From Aestuariimicrobium ganziense (lineage in GTDB: Bacteria > Actinomycetota > Actinomycetes > Propionibacteriales > Propionibacteriaceae), in assembly GCF_015352975.1 (NCBI RefSeq), contig NZ_JACYIZ010000008.1, positions 1 to 64,000 on the forward strand: 64,000 bases of DNA. The letters are read 5' to 3'. Below the pieces are notes generated by a model that worked only from the letters and a program-made list of their open reading frames with translations, was not told the DNA's origin and did not search any database. A program made the position numbers and the translations under genes. This document shows, in pieces, positions 29,937 through 40,131 of this stretch. The first letter of the stretch is position 1, and each line of letters starts with the position of its first letter.

Positions 29937-30232
29937 GTGTCCGTGTACACGTGGGACATGGCTCATCGAGTGGCTGGTCGAGTGGGTCATGAGGCCCGAG
30001 GGCGAGATCTTCCACCCCGGTCCGAGGTCGCGTGCGCAGTTCTTCCCGGTGCCCTCGGTCATGGACGCGCCGCCCTTGGCTCCGGTCGGGTTCTCGGCGC
30101 TGATCGAGCGGGTGGTGACGCGGCCCAGGCCTCGTCCCAGCTTGCTGCCGTGCAGGTGCGGTGCCGACGACATCTCGGGCTCCTTCGTGGTGGGCGTCCA
30201 GCAGACCTCTCCAGCCTCGCCGATCGATGGCG

Positions 30233-30282
30233 ATTCGTGGCGTGAAATGCACCGAACACCGGCAGTTTCACGCCATGGATGC
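30233..30282. repeat. 50-bp GTGGCGTGAAA hairpin element, copy 1
   Basis: The left arm GATTCGTGGCGTGAAATG pairs imperfectly with the right arm AGTTTCACGCCATGGATG. Two more copies are at 35759-35808 and 35843-35892. The arm core GTGGCRYGAAA is related to that of the 78-bp element but in the opposite orientation. Confidence 0.7.
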
Positions 30283-30379
30283 GCCAGTGGCTGCAGCTTT
30301 GTGAACGCAGGATGATGATTTGCTGAGCTCTCCGAGTGGCTCGGCGAGTTCGCGGGTGCCACCGCCTAGGGTGGGCCCC

Positions 30380-31060
30380 GTGAGTGCCAAGCATGTTGCC
30401 CCCCTGTCCGTCGAGCGTCGCGCGATCTTGGTCGTGCTGCTGGTCGCCGCCCTGGTCGGGGTGCTGACCATCTTCGGTCCCGCCTGGCTGGTGCGGGTCG
30501 GTCTGGTCATTGCGCTCGCCGGTGCAGCGGCTGCGGTCTGGCTGGCCTTCACCGAGATGTCGCGCATGGAGGTGCTGCACCGCCGCGAGCTCAAGGCCGT
30601 CAAGGCTGTTGCCGCTGCCGCTGCCGCCGCGCACCACACCGAGTCGATGGAGATGATCGGCACCTTCCAGGCCCGGTCGCGCGCCCACACCGCCCAGCTC
30701 GACGGCATCCGCTCCGAGCTCGCCTCGACCCAGCAGGAGCTGTCGACGGTGCGTGGCAACCTGCTCTCTGCCCGCAACGAGGCCGACCTGCGCCGCACCC
30801 AGCTGGACGAGTTGCAGGCCCAGCTCGAGTCCGAGCGCGCGCTGGTCGCCGAGCTCCGTGCCGCAGCCGCCGAGCAGGCCGCGAGCGATGAGCCCACCAC
30901 CGAGGCCGAGCTGGTCACCCTGCCGCGCCGCGTCGTGTCGCGCCGCGTGCACGCAGCCGAACTGCCCACCGCCGCCGAGCTGTGGGCCGACGGTGACCAC
31001 CCGACCCTGGCCGGCGAGGCGCTCTCTCACCTGCCTGAGGTGATCGCCCGGCAGGCCTGA
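30380..31060 (+). CDS. membrane-anchored coiled-coil protein
   Basis: The 226-residue protein has two adjacent membrane helices (about 12-32 and 36-58) followed by an Ala-rich segment (AAAAAAA near 82) and a long coiled coil (about 95-165; QLDGIRSELASTQQELSTVRGNL). The C-terminal 40 residues are acidic/basic with no known motif. The GTG start is 7 nt after TAGGGT, which suggests a leaderless mRNA and argues against a longer start upstream. The function is unknown. The topology resembles divisome or envelope scaffold proteins, but this is only a structural analogy. Confidence 0.75.
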   Translation: MSAKHVAPLSVERRAILVVLLVAALVGVLTIFGPAWLVRVGLVIALAGAAAAVWLAFTEMSRMEVLHRRELKAVKAVAAAAAAAHHTESMEMIGTFQARSRAHTAQLDGIRSELASTQQELSTVRGNLLSARNEADLRRTQLDELQAQLESERALVAELRAAAAEQAASDEPTTEAELVTLPRRVVSRRVHAAELPTAAELWADGDHPTLAGEALSHLPEVIARQA

Positions 31061-31127
31061 CCGCCTCGAGCCACCACCAGACGCACCGGCACCAGCCGGG
31101 GCGTCGGTCATTTCCGAGTGGGTGAGC

Positions 31128-32255
31128 TCACTTGTCGAGGTCGCCGGTGGTCCAGGCCAAAGAGGCCACCACCACGTCGACCCACTCCCGGGGCGTTCCG
31201 AGCAGCGCATGCTGCAACGCCTGGGCGTTGGCGAAGGTCGGGGTGCGCAGCGCCAACCGCCACGGCACCCGGTCGCCCCGGCTGACCAGGTGAAATCCGG
31301 CCACACCCCACGGGGCCTCGATCGACAACCGGGCCTCGGCATCGGGCAATCTGATGATCTTGGCCAGCTTGACCGACACCGGTCCGTCCACCTCGTCGAG
31401 CACGACGCGGCACTGTCGCGCCAGCGAGGCCGACTGGTGCACCTCGTGGACGAGCATCCGCAGCCGCGAGACCGCATCGCCGGTCAGGTCGTCCGGGGTG
31501 GCGACGTCGAAGTCGAGTTCGGGGTAGTGCAGGTAGCCCGGACGACGCCTCAGGTCCCACGGCAGCCCCAGGGCTCGCGCCGCAGGCCCGCTCACGCCGA
31601 GTGCCTCGGCCTGTTCGGTGGTGAGCACGCCCACGCCCCGAGCATCGGTGAACGGATCGGCCAGCAGTGCATGGTCGATCTCGCCGGCGACCTGTTCGGC
31701 CTGGTCGAACCAGACGACCAAGGCGTCCAGCCAGGCCGGGGTGGCGTCCTCGCTGAGACCGCCCAGCCGGTTGAGCATCGGGTGCAGTCGATTGCCCGAC
31801 AGTTCCAGCATCAGCACCCGGGCGCGCTCGCGCACGGTGCGCAGCCAGGCGGCCAGCGCGTCGTCCCCGCTGAGAGCGCCGACGAAACTCAGGAACCCCA
31901 GGTGAGAGATCGCCCGTGCCATCTCGGCCAGAAGGGTGCGCAGCACCACCGCGCGTGGGGGAGGCTGCAGCCCCCACAGGTGCTCGCAGACCAGTGCCGC
32001 GCCGAGTTCTCCACTGAACGGGGCCTGCCAGTCATGCCGGTCGGCCAGCATCAGCACCTGACGGTAGTCGCGCACCTCGAACAGCTTCTCGGCGCCCCGG
32101 TGCAGGTAGCCGGGCTGCAGTTGCGCCGCGGTGACCAAACCGGCGTCGTCCACGTCGAGCCACAGGTCGACCAGACCCGCCCGGGTGGGGTGCTGGGGGC
32201 CCAGGTCGAGCCGCTCGTCACCGGCCAGGGCGCCGATCTGCAGGTGGGTGCGCAC
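31128..32255 (-). CDS. orphan NuoD-like (complex I 49-kDa / hydrogenase large subunit fold) protein
   Basis: The protein, 375 residues from the GTG at 32255, resembles NADH-quinone oxidoreductase subunit D. Visible matches are LDLGPQHPTRAGLV near the start, GYLHRGAEKLFEVRDYRQVLMLADRHDW and the C-terminal DVVVASLAWTTGDLDK, in the place of the NuoD ending. The open frame reaches 51 codons further upstream, but CAGACT lies 7 nt before this GTG and the NuoD similarity starts there. No other nuo genes are nearby, so it is a stand-alone paralogue with an unknown partner. Several quinone-site motifs differ from true NuoD. Confidence 0.7.
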   Translation of the reverse strand: MRTHLQIGALAGDERLDLGPQHPTRAGLVDLWLDVDDAGLVTAAQLQPGYLHRGAEKLFEVRDYRQVLMLADRHDWQAPFSGELGAALVCEHLWGLQPPPRAVVLRTLLAEMARAISHLGFLSFVGALSGDDALAAWLRTVRERARVLMLELSGNRLHPMLNRLGGLSEDATPAWLDALVVWFDQAEQVAGEIDHALLADPFTDARGVGVLTTEQAEALGVSGPAARALGLPWDLRRRPGYLHYPELDFDVATPDDLTGDAVSRLRMLVHEVHQSASLARQCRVVLDEVDGPVSVKLAKIIRLPDAEARLSIEAPWGVAGFHLVSRGDRVPWRLALRTPTFANAQALQHALLGTPREWVDVVVASLAWTTGDLDK

Positions 32256-32390
32256 GGTCAGGAGTCTGTCACCTTCAGCCGCCAGCACACGAAACGAAGC
32301 GGCCCTGTCGTCCTCGCGAAATGTGAGGTCGGCTGCAGACAACCAGATTTTCTCGGATGTGTGCAGATTGCCGATCGTGACGACGTGCGG

Positions 32391-32418
32391 TTGACGAAAG
32401 TGAGTCAATGGCTACTCT
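32391..32418 (+). promoter_or_regulatory. probable lsr2 promoter
   Basis: GTTGAC/TTGACG (32391-32397) and TACTCT (32413-32418) are spaced by 15-16 nt and lie about 75 nt before the lsr2 start. The region between here and the divergent NuoD-like gene is notably AT-richer than the surroundings, as expected for a nucleoid-protein gene control region. Confidence 0.45.
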
Positions 32419-32491
32419 TGGCCATGGCGACAATGCGCACAGTGATGTCGCCGCACCTTTTCGTGACCGAATTGCTCCAGAAGGAGAACCC

Positions 32492-32809
32492 ATGGCCAAG
32501 CGCACCCAGATCGTGCTCGTCGACGACATCGACGGGTCGAGCGCGACCCAGAGCATCCGTTTCTCGCTCGAGGGAACCTCGTACGAGATCGACCTGAACG
32601 ACGCCAATGCGGCCGATCTGCGCACTGACTTCTCCAAGTGGGTCGGCCATGCCACCAAGGTGAGCGGCTCGTCGGGTGCCACCAAGCGCACCTCGCGGCG
32701 CAACAACACCTCTGCGGTGCGCGAGTGGGCCAATGCCAATGGCTTCAAGGTCAGCTCGCGTGGTCGCGTGCCGGCCGAGGTCAAGGAGGCCTACGACCGC
32801 GCCCACTGA
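32492..32809 (+). CDS. lsr2: nucleoid-associated protein Lsr2
   Basis: The 105-residue protein is the actinobacterial H-NS analogue that coats AT-rich and foreign DNA. The N-terminal dimerisation domain (AKRTQIVLVDDIDGSSATQSIRFSLEGTSYEIDL) and the C-terminal DNA-binding domain with the minor-groove hook SSRGRVPAEV (RGR at about 92-94) are intact. ATG 32492 has a strong AGAAGGAG site. A good terminator follows the gene. Confidence 0.97.
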   Translation: MAKRTQIVLVDDIDGSSATQSIRFSLEGTSYEIDLNDANAADLRTDFSKWVGHATKVSGSSGATKRTSRRNNTSAVREWANANGFKVSSRGRVPAEVKEAYDRAH

Positions 32810-32833
32810 GCGCGTTCGGCAAACTCCATCCTG

Positions 32834-32875
32834 GACGACCATCCACCCGGTGAGGGTGGGTGGTCGTCGGGCTTT
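32834..32875 (+). terminator. Rho-independent terminator of lsr2
   Basis: A 15-bp stem (GACGACCATCCACCC with GGGTGGGTGGTCGTC, one G-T pair), a 5-nt loop and a following GGGCTTT form a clear intrinsic terminator 24 nt after the lsr2 stop. Confidence 0.85.
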
Positions 32876-32894
32876 GCGCCAACGGCGAAAGGAC

Positions 32895-32928
32895 GGAAGC
32901 GCCAGCTGTCACCCGGGGTTACTAGACT
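32895..32928 (+). promoter_or_regulatory. SigH/SigR-like stress promoter of clpC
   Basis: GGAAG (32895-32899), an 18-nt spacer and GTT (32918-32920) match the GGAAT-N18-GTT consensus of the actinobacterial oxidative/heat-stress sigma factors SigH/SigR. A housekeeping-like TAGACT follows at 32923-32928. clpC is a known member of such regulons in other actinobacteria. The placement about 100 nt before the clpC ATG fits. Confidence 0.5.
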
Positions 32929-33022
32929 TGGGTCAATCCATGACCGCCAGTCGTGGAGCTGATGCGGGATTGACCCGACGGGAGCTCGTCCACCATGAGG
33001 GCGAGGCTCCGAGAGGAGACAC

Positions 33023-35524
<2,502 letters not shown>

Positions 35525-35568
35525 CCTGACGTTGGGTTGAGGAGCGAGCAATCGTCCTCATCCACGTC

Positions 35569-35599
35569 GGTCGAGTAGCGCGAAGCGCGTGTCGAGACC
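35569..35599. repeat. GGTCGAG...GTGTCGAGACC dispersed palindrome
   Basis: A 31-bp copy 44 nt after the clpC stop: GGTCGAGTAGCGCGAAGCGC followed by GTGTCGAGACC. It is the shortest and most symmetric copy in the window and may function as the clpC terminator hairpin. Confidence 0.85.
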
Positions 35600-35686
35600 A
35601 CCGAGCGGCGCTCACCTTGGGGTGGGCGCCGCTTGGCGTCCCGGGGGCGTGGTGGTGATCGAGTCGCGTTCACGTGTCTCTTGGTT

Positions 35687-35727
35687 GATCGAGCAGGTCG
35701 TGAGGAACGAGCGACCGTGTCGAGATC
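35687..35727. repeat. GATCGAG...GTGTCGAGATC dispersed palindrome
   Basis: A 41-bp copy with compensatory outer bases (GATC...GATC) and the inner GGTCGTGAGGAACGAGCGACC stem, closely matching the copy at 29896. Confidence 0.85.
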
Positions 35728-35758
35728 GCCTGATGCAGTCGTGCCACCAGCCCAGCCC

Positions 35759-35808
35759 GATTTGTGGCGCGAAACACGCTGCTGACAACGCATTTCACGC
35801 CACTGATC
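35759..35808. repeat. 50-bp GTGGCGTGAAA hairpin element, copy 2
   Basis: The left arm GATTTGTGGCGCGAAAC pairs with the right arm CATTTCACGCCACTGATC. It lies 34 bp before copy 3. Confidence 0.75.
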
Positions 35809-35842
35809 GGAGCGGGTTCGTGCGGCCTGGCGCTCGTGGGGC

Positions 35843-35892
35843 GATTGGTGGCGACAAATCACTCAGTGACAGCCGATTTCACGCCACAAACC
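35843..35892. repeat. 50-bp GTGGCGTGAAA hairpin element, copy 3
   Basis: The left arm GATTGGTGGCGACAAATC pairs with the right arm GATTTCACGCCACAAACC. The length is identical to copy 2, which supports a defined element rather than chance symmetry. Confidence 0.75.
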
Positions 35893-35914
35893 GGTGGGGC
35901 CCGAGCCCCCATTT

Positions 35915-35950
35915 GGCGGATCACTCCGCGACTACCCGGAGTGATCCGCC
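35915..35950. terminator. perfect 14-bp-stem hairpin
   Basis: GGCGGATCACTCCG pairs perfectly with CGGAGTGATCCGCC around an 8-nt loop, about 90 nt upstream of the glycosidase gene. There is no T run, so it may be a structural element or a regulatory dyad rather than a classical terminator. Confidence 0.5.
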
Positions 35951-36047
35951 GATCGAGTGCGGTGGCGTCCCCACCGTGGCGAGAACTCGTCCGAGGTCAC
36001 TGCGCACCCCGCCAGAAATCGTGGACCAGGCTGCCTAGGCTGAAGCC

Positions 36048-37430
36048 ATGCCCACCACGACGCATCGTCCTGTCATTGCCATCATCGGAGCCGGCGGCTT
36101 CGTGTTCCCGTTCCGGCTGTTCGGCGACATCATCAGCTTCCCGGCGCTGCAGAACGCCGAGATCAGGCTGATGGACATCGATGAGGGTCGCCTGGCCAGG
36201 GTGGTCGATGCGTCCAGGGCGCTGGTCGAGCACCACCAACTGCCGACCCACGTGGTCAGCACCACCGACCGGCGTGAGGCGCTGCGCGACGCCGACGTGG
36301 TGATCATCACCTTCCAGGTGGGCGGGGTCGAGGCCTACCGCCACGACGTCGAGATCCCGCGTCGCTACGGCATTGACCAGTGTGTCGGTGACACCCTCGG
36401 CCCTGGCGGGGTGTTCCGCTTCCTGCGCTCGGTGGTCGCCTACCAGCAGATTGCTGCCGATGCGCGCGAGCTGTGCCCGAACGCGCAGTTCATCAACTAC
36501 GCCAACCCGATGGCGATGGCCACCAGCTACCTCAACGCGCTGGGGCTGCGCACCGTCGGCTTGTGCCACAGCGTGCAGGGCACCACCCGCATGCTCGCCC
36601 GCAGCATCGACGTGCCCTACGACGAGGTCGCCTTCCGCAGCGCCGGCATCAACCACCAAGCCTGGATCCTCGAGTTCCGCCGCGGCGACGAAGACCTCTA
36701 CCCGCGCCTGCGCGAGGTGATGGGTGAGCGTCACCAGGTCGGACGATCCGCCGCCCAGTTGCGTGAGGACCAGGGCGACCACTCCGGCGAGATGGACGCC
36801 CACTCCACCTATGAGGGTGGCAACGAGCAGGTGCGCACCTCACTGATGCAGGCGTTCGGCTACTTCGAGACCGAGTCGAGCCACCACGCCTCGGAGTACG
36901 TGCCCTACTTCCGCAAGAACTCCGACATGGTGCTCGACCACATTCCGCAGCGCTGGGACTACTACGAGATCTGCGCCGACCACGACGTCACCGGCGACCT
37001 CACCGACCAGCTCGAGATGCTCAAGGCCGAGCTAGCACCGTCGGTGGAGTACGGGGCTCTGATCGTGAACTCCATGGTCACGGGCACCCCGAGCGTGGTC
37101 TACGGCAATGTGCCCAACGACGGACTGATCAGCAACCTGCCCGATGACGCCTGCGTCGAGTTGGCCTGCCTGGTCGACCGCAACGGCGTGCAGCCGGTCA
37201 AGCTGGGTGACCTGCCGCCACAGTTGGCCGCGCTCAACCGGACGAACGTCAACGTGCAGACCCTGGCCGTGCAGGCCGCACTCACCGGCAACCGTGAGCA
37301 CGTCTTCCACGCGGTGGCGCTTGATCCGCTGACGTCTGCGCTGTGCACGCTGCCGCAGATCCGCCAGATGACCGAGGAGCTGTTCGAAGCCCACCGGGAC
37401 TGGCTGCAGCCCGAGCTCGCGGCCGACTGA
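36048..37430 (+). CDS. GH4 family glycosidase (alpha-galactosidase/alpha-glucosidase type)
   Basis: The 460-residue protein belongs to the NAD+- and metal-dependent glycoside hydrolase family 4. It has the N-terminal Rossmann motif IIGAGGFVF, the FINYANPMAM motif, the metal-binding cysteine in LCHSVQGT and the AGINHQAW motif. In this family the CHSV type is associated with alpha-galactosidases such as MelA. Cleavage goes through a redox elimination mechanism. No sugar transporter or regulator is adjacent. The ATG is 6 nt after TAGGCT, so the mRNA is probably leaderless. Confidence 0.88.
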   Translation: MPTTTHRPVIAIIGAGGFVFPFRLFGDIISFPALQNAEIRLMDIDEGRLARVVDASRALVEHHQLPTHVVSTTDRREALRDADVVIITFQVGGVEAYRHDVEIPRRYGIDQCVGDTLGPGGVFRFLRSVVAYQQIAADARELCPNAQFINYANPMAMATSYLNALGLRTVGLCHSVQGTTRMLARSIDVPYDEVAFRSAGINHQAWILEFRRGDEDLYPRLREVMGERHQVGRSAAQLREDQGDHSGEMDAHSTYEGGNEQVRTSLMQAFGYFETESSHHASEYVPYFRKNSDMVLDHIPQRWDYYEICADHDVTGDLTDQLEMLKAELAPSVEYGALIVNSMVTGTPSVVYGNVPNDGLISNLPDDACVELACLVDRNGVQPVKLGDLPPQLAALNRTNVNVQTLAVQAALTGNREHVFHAVALDPLTSALCTLPQIRQMTEELFEAHRDWLQPELAAD

Positions 37431-37826
37431 TCAGACGAGCGCTGCGGTGATGTCGGTCTGGGGGAAGTCGTCGCCCTTGAACAGCAGCGGCTCGCCGCGA
37501 TCCTTGGCCACGGCATAGGCCAAGGCGTCGCCGAAGTTCAGCCCGGCCGGATGTCGTCCCTTGCCGAAGCGCGCATGCGCGACAGCGGCAGTGGTGGACA
37601 TCACCTCGTCGAAGGCCACCACGTCACAGATGAGGTCGGCCAACAGGGCGTGCAGGTCGCGCACGGCCTCGTCGCCGGCTCGATGGAGTAGTACCAGCTG
37701 CGCCTCGAGCAACGTGGGCGCGCCAATGCAGAGGGTCTCGGACCTGATCATCGCGTCGAGGTGGCGTTCGGCATCGGGTTCGCCGAGCAGAACTGCCACC
37801 AAGGAGGAGCTGTCGAGGACGGTCAT
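37431..37826 (-). CDS. vapC: PIN-domain toxin VapC
   Basis: The 131-residue protein is a PIN-domain ribonuclease. The acidic residues expected at the active site are visible: Asp5 (VLDSSSLVAVL), Glu about 41 (LLEAQLVL) and Asp about 99 (NFGDALAYAVA), with a further C-terminal Asp in FKGDDFPQTD. VapC toxins cleave tRNA or rRNA. It overlaps the antitoxin gene by 4 nt (ATGA), the usual order antitoxin then toxin. Confidence 0.92.
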   Translation of the reverse strand: MTVLDSSSLVAVLLGEPDAERHLDAMIRSETLCIGAPTLLEAQLVLLHRAGDEAVRDLHALLADLICDVVAFDEVMSTTAAVAHARFGKGRHPAGLNFGDALAYAVAKDRGEPLLFKGDDFPQTDITAALV

Positions 37827-38077
37827 GTCGGGAGGCCGAACTCGTCGTAGCCCAGGACCTCGTCCTCGGGGCGGGTGTCGAGTAGCGGACGCGCCCTGGC
37901 GCGATCGATGTAGGACTGGAGGGAACGTCCAGCCGTGTGGCGTCGTTGCTGCGCCCGGAGCCGATGCAACCGTTCCTCCATCGACCGGCGGACGGCCACC
38001 GTGATGGACTCCCCGGTCAGCGACGCGAGCTCACGCGCCACGCGGTCGGTCGCCTCGTCCTTGATGTTCAGCGCCAT
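37823..38077 (-). CDS. vapB: VapB antitoxin (Rv0623-like)
   Basis: The 84-residue protein has the N-terminal MALNIKDEATDRVARELASLTGESITVAVRRSMEERL typical of VapB antitoxins of the PSK-operon/Rv0623 family, which form a ribbon-helix-helix-like DNA-binding domain and wrap the toxin with the C-terminus. TAGTCT lies 6 nt before the ATG. It autoregulates vapBC together with VapC in known systems. Confidence 0.9.
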   Translation of the reverse strand: MALNIKDEATDRVARELASLTGESITVAVRRSMEERLHRLRAQQRRHTAGRSLQSYIDRARARPLLDTRPEDEVLGYDEFGLPT

Positions 38078-38114
38078 GGAGGAAGACTACCGGGCAGATT
38101 TCTTCCTCACGGGC

Positions 38115-38954
38115 TCACCACAGGTAGAAGAAGATCGGCAGACGGTCGGGGTAGCGGGCGTGGACGATCGACAGGAACACCACGACGTCGAACAGCAGGT
38201 GCACGCACAGCACGTACAGCAGCGATCGGGTCTTGGCGAACAGGTAGGCCTGCAGCATCGCGAACGGGGTGGTCAGCAGCGGACCCCACTCCTTGTAGCC
38301 GAGCTCGTAGAGGAACGACACGAAGATCACCGCGGTGAGCACGTTCGAGATCCAGAACGGGAAGTGCCGGCGGAACAGGACGAAGACCGTGCAGATGAAG
38401 AAGAACTCGTCCCAGGATCCGACGAAGTTGACCCCAGCGAAGAAGCGGGCCACCTCGGTCCAGTCGGCCAGCAGCGGCCAGTTGAGGTAGGCGCCGGAGC
38501 GGACGAAGTAGGTGGGCAGCAGCAGCCAGCCGATGGCCGGTACCGCGATCAGGTAGGCCCACATCCACCTGGTCCACGGTTCGCCCGAGAGCCACTGGAA
38601 CCGGATGGTGTGGTCGCCGTAGCCGAACCGGTTGAGCAGGTAGGGCACAGCGACCGCCATGGTGAGCACGGTGCCCATCAGGATCACGTTGAGCCAACTG
38701 ACGTCGGCGCGCACGCTGATCGTCGACACGATGACCAGGCCGACACAGATCAACAGCAGGTCGCGCAACAGTTCACGGTCGAGCCAGGTGCACAGCCCGA
38801 TGCCGACCGCCATGGTCAGGAACCCGATCGGACGCCACTCCAGCGCGAACAGGAAGAACGCAGAGAGCGAGACCAAGGCGGCAGGGATCAGGGCAGGCGT
38901 CCACCCGGTCAGCCTGGTGGTGGCAGGAGCGTGGTGGTGGTCAACGACGGTCAC
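38115..38954 (-). CDS. CPBP-like intramembrane protease homologue
   Basis: The 279-residue protein has about eight membrane helices. The C-terminal half resembles CPBP (CAAX protease and bacteriocin-processing, Abi) proteins: a DEFFFICTVFVLFRR segment stands in for the EExxxR motif and HLLFDVVVF for the HxxxN/D motif. The first Glu is Asp and the motif arginine is shifted, so activity is doubtful. The GTG start follows TAGGCT by 6 nt. It could belong to maturation or immunity functions, but the neighbours give no clear substrate. Confidence 0.65.
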   Translation of the reverse strand: MTVVDHHHAPATTRLTGWTPALIPAALVSLSAFFLFALEWRPIGFLTMAVGIGLCTWLDRELLRDLLLICVGLVIVSTISVRADVSWLNVILMGTVLTMAVAVPYLLNRFGYGDHTIRFQWLSGEPWTRWMWAYLIAVPAIGWLLLPTYFVRSGAYLNWPLLADWTEVARFFAGVNFVGSWDEFFFICTVFVLFRRHFPFWISNVLTAVIFVSFLYELGYKEWGPLLTTPFAMLQAYLFAKTRSLLYVLCVHLLFDVVVFLSIVHARYPDRLPIFFYLW

Positions 38955-39006
38955 CCCGCCAGCCTAGGAGACGCGGCCAGTCGGCAGGCCGGTCGGAGAG
39001 CGCCCC

Positions 39007-39636
39007 TCACCCCAGTGACGCCACCATCATCCTCGCGAGCCAGCGTTCGAACTGCTCGGCAGTCCACCTGCAGCGCCGGATCAGCCGGTCGCCGACCTCG
39101 GGGGCGGTGAGCGTCAACAAGATGTCGATCGCCTCGTCCAGGCTGATGCCGTCGGGCAGGCCGTGGCGTTCGGCCATCGCGGTGGCCATGCGGGTCACTC
39201 CGGTGCGGCGCTCGGTCTCAATGGTGTCGACCAGGTCGCTGGGCAGGGGGTCGGCTGCGGCGCCGATGTGCAGCAGTTGTGCGAGCAGGGGGCCGACACC
39301 TTCGTGGATGCGGCGTCTGAGGGCTGCGTAGGCGGTGAGCATGGACGACCGGTTGCAGGCCTGGGACATCGCGACAAACTGCGGGCGTGCGCCCACCGGG
39401 ACGGGCTCGTCGCCACCGGCGAGCAGGTGGTCGTAGACGGCCTTGACCACGGCTGCCTTGCCGCCGATGGAGTTGTAGACGGTCTGGGGGCTGACCTCGG
39501 CGGTTCTGGCCAGCGAGGTGATGGTCACGGTGGGGTAGCCGCCGGCCAGCAGGATGTCGCGGGCGGTCAGGACGATGCGCAGGCGCGTCTCGCGAGCGCG
39601 TTCGGCGCGGGCGGCGTTGTCATAGGTGCTGGCCAT
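39007..39636 (-). CDS. TetR family transcriptional regulator
   Basis: The 209-residue protein has a TetR N-terminal helix-turn-helix (about 18-65; ILLAGGYPTVTITSLARTAEVSPQTVYNSIGGKAAVVKAVYDHLL) and a variable ligand-binding C-terminal part. It is divergent from the SnoaL-like pseudogene, which would be its natural target, and the 70-bp gap holds a 13-bp palindrome. Confidence 0.92.
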   Translation of the reverse strand: MASTYDNAARAERARETRLRIVLTARDILLAGGYPTVTITSLARTAEVSPQTVYNSIGGKAAVVKAVYDHLLAGGDEPVPVGARPQFVAMSQACNRSSMLTAYAALRRRIHEGVGPLLAQLLHIGAAADPLPSDLVDTIETERRTGVTRMATAMAERHGLPDGISLDEAIDILLTLTAPEVGDRLIRRCRWTAEQFERWLARMMVASLG

Positions 39637-39665
39637 TGGTTTCCCAACCCCTTGGGTGAATCATC

Positions 39666-39678
39666 ATTCCACTGGAAT
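39666..39678. promoter_or_regulatory. candidate TetR operator
   Basis: ATTCCACTGGAAT, a perfect palindrome with a single central base, lies between the divergent tetR start and the SnoaL-like pseudogene. The sequence around it is clearly AT-richer than the flanking genes. Confidence 0.5.
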
Positions 39679-39705
39679 AGCGATCCACTCAATAGAGGGT
39701 CAATC

Positions 39706-40118
39706 ATGGCAACGCAGCGATGCCAGCCGCCATGGCCGTGCTGGAGGCGCTCAACTCCGGGGACCGCAACCGACTGGACGAGTGCGTGACTGCGGACTTC
39801 GTCGACCACGGGCGCCGTTCCCCGCGTCGCCGGGACCCGACGGCTACCGCCAGGCGCTGACCTTCGTCACCCAGGTGCTGAAGGGTGCAGTACTCGGTCG
39901 AGGAGTTGATCGAGACCGGCGACAGGATCGTGATCCGCGCGACGGTCAGGGGGGCGGGTGTCGTCGCGCAGGTGCACGGGGATGCCGCGGCGGGTAAGCC
40001 GTACGTGATGGCGACGATCCACGTGTACCGAACCGAGGGGGAGCGGTTGGCCGAGCACTGGGGGGTGCGGGACGAGGCCGGGGTGATGCGGCAGCTGGGG
40101 ATGCTGTCGGGATGTTGA
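39706..40118 (+). pseudogene. frameshifted SnoaL-like ester cyclase
   Basis: The remains of a SnoaL/NTF2-fold protein are spread over two or three frames. The piece AAMAVLEALNSGDRNRLDECVTADFVDHG is in one frame. FPASPGPDGYRQALTFVTQVLK is in the next, after a shift near 39812. QYSVEELIETGDRIVIRATVRG to the C-terminus is in a third, after a shift near 39885. The first ATG (39706) is in yet another frame from the body, so the 5' end may also be damaged. At least two indels make a functional full-length product unlikely, unless they are sequencing errors. Confidence 0.75.
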
Positions 40119-40131
40119 CCCTGCGGGAACC

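Larger units (their letters stand above)
29883..30366. other. repeat-rich intergenic region
   Basis: No convincing gene is seen in this stretch of nearly 500 bases. It contains a GGTCGAG-type palindrome at 29896-29936, a partial copy beginning TGGTCGAGTGGGTCATGAGG near 29970, and a 50-bp hairpin at 30233-30282. Open frames here lack ribosome sites and overlap the repeats. Confidence 0.7.
35525..36035. other. repeat-rich intergenic region between clpC and the GH4 gene
   Basis: No gene is supported in these roughly 500 bases. The stretch is a patchwork: GTCGAG palindromes at 35569 and 35687, a degenerate partial copy near 35657, two 50-bp GTGGCGTGAAA hairpins at 35759 and 35843, and a perfect 14-bp-stem hairpin at 35915. 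Open frames here have no ribosome site. Confidence 0.75.

Noticed and set aside
29969..30020. A seventh full GTCGAG palindrome
   Set aside because: Only the left half (GGTCGAGTGGGTCATGAGG) is clear; the right arm is missing, so it is noted as a partial copy only.
35589..36038. 149-aa open frame in the clpC-glycosidase gap
   Set aside because: It is made of repeat sequence, with no ribosome site and no similarity to anything recognised.
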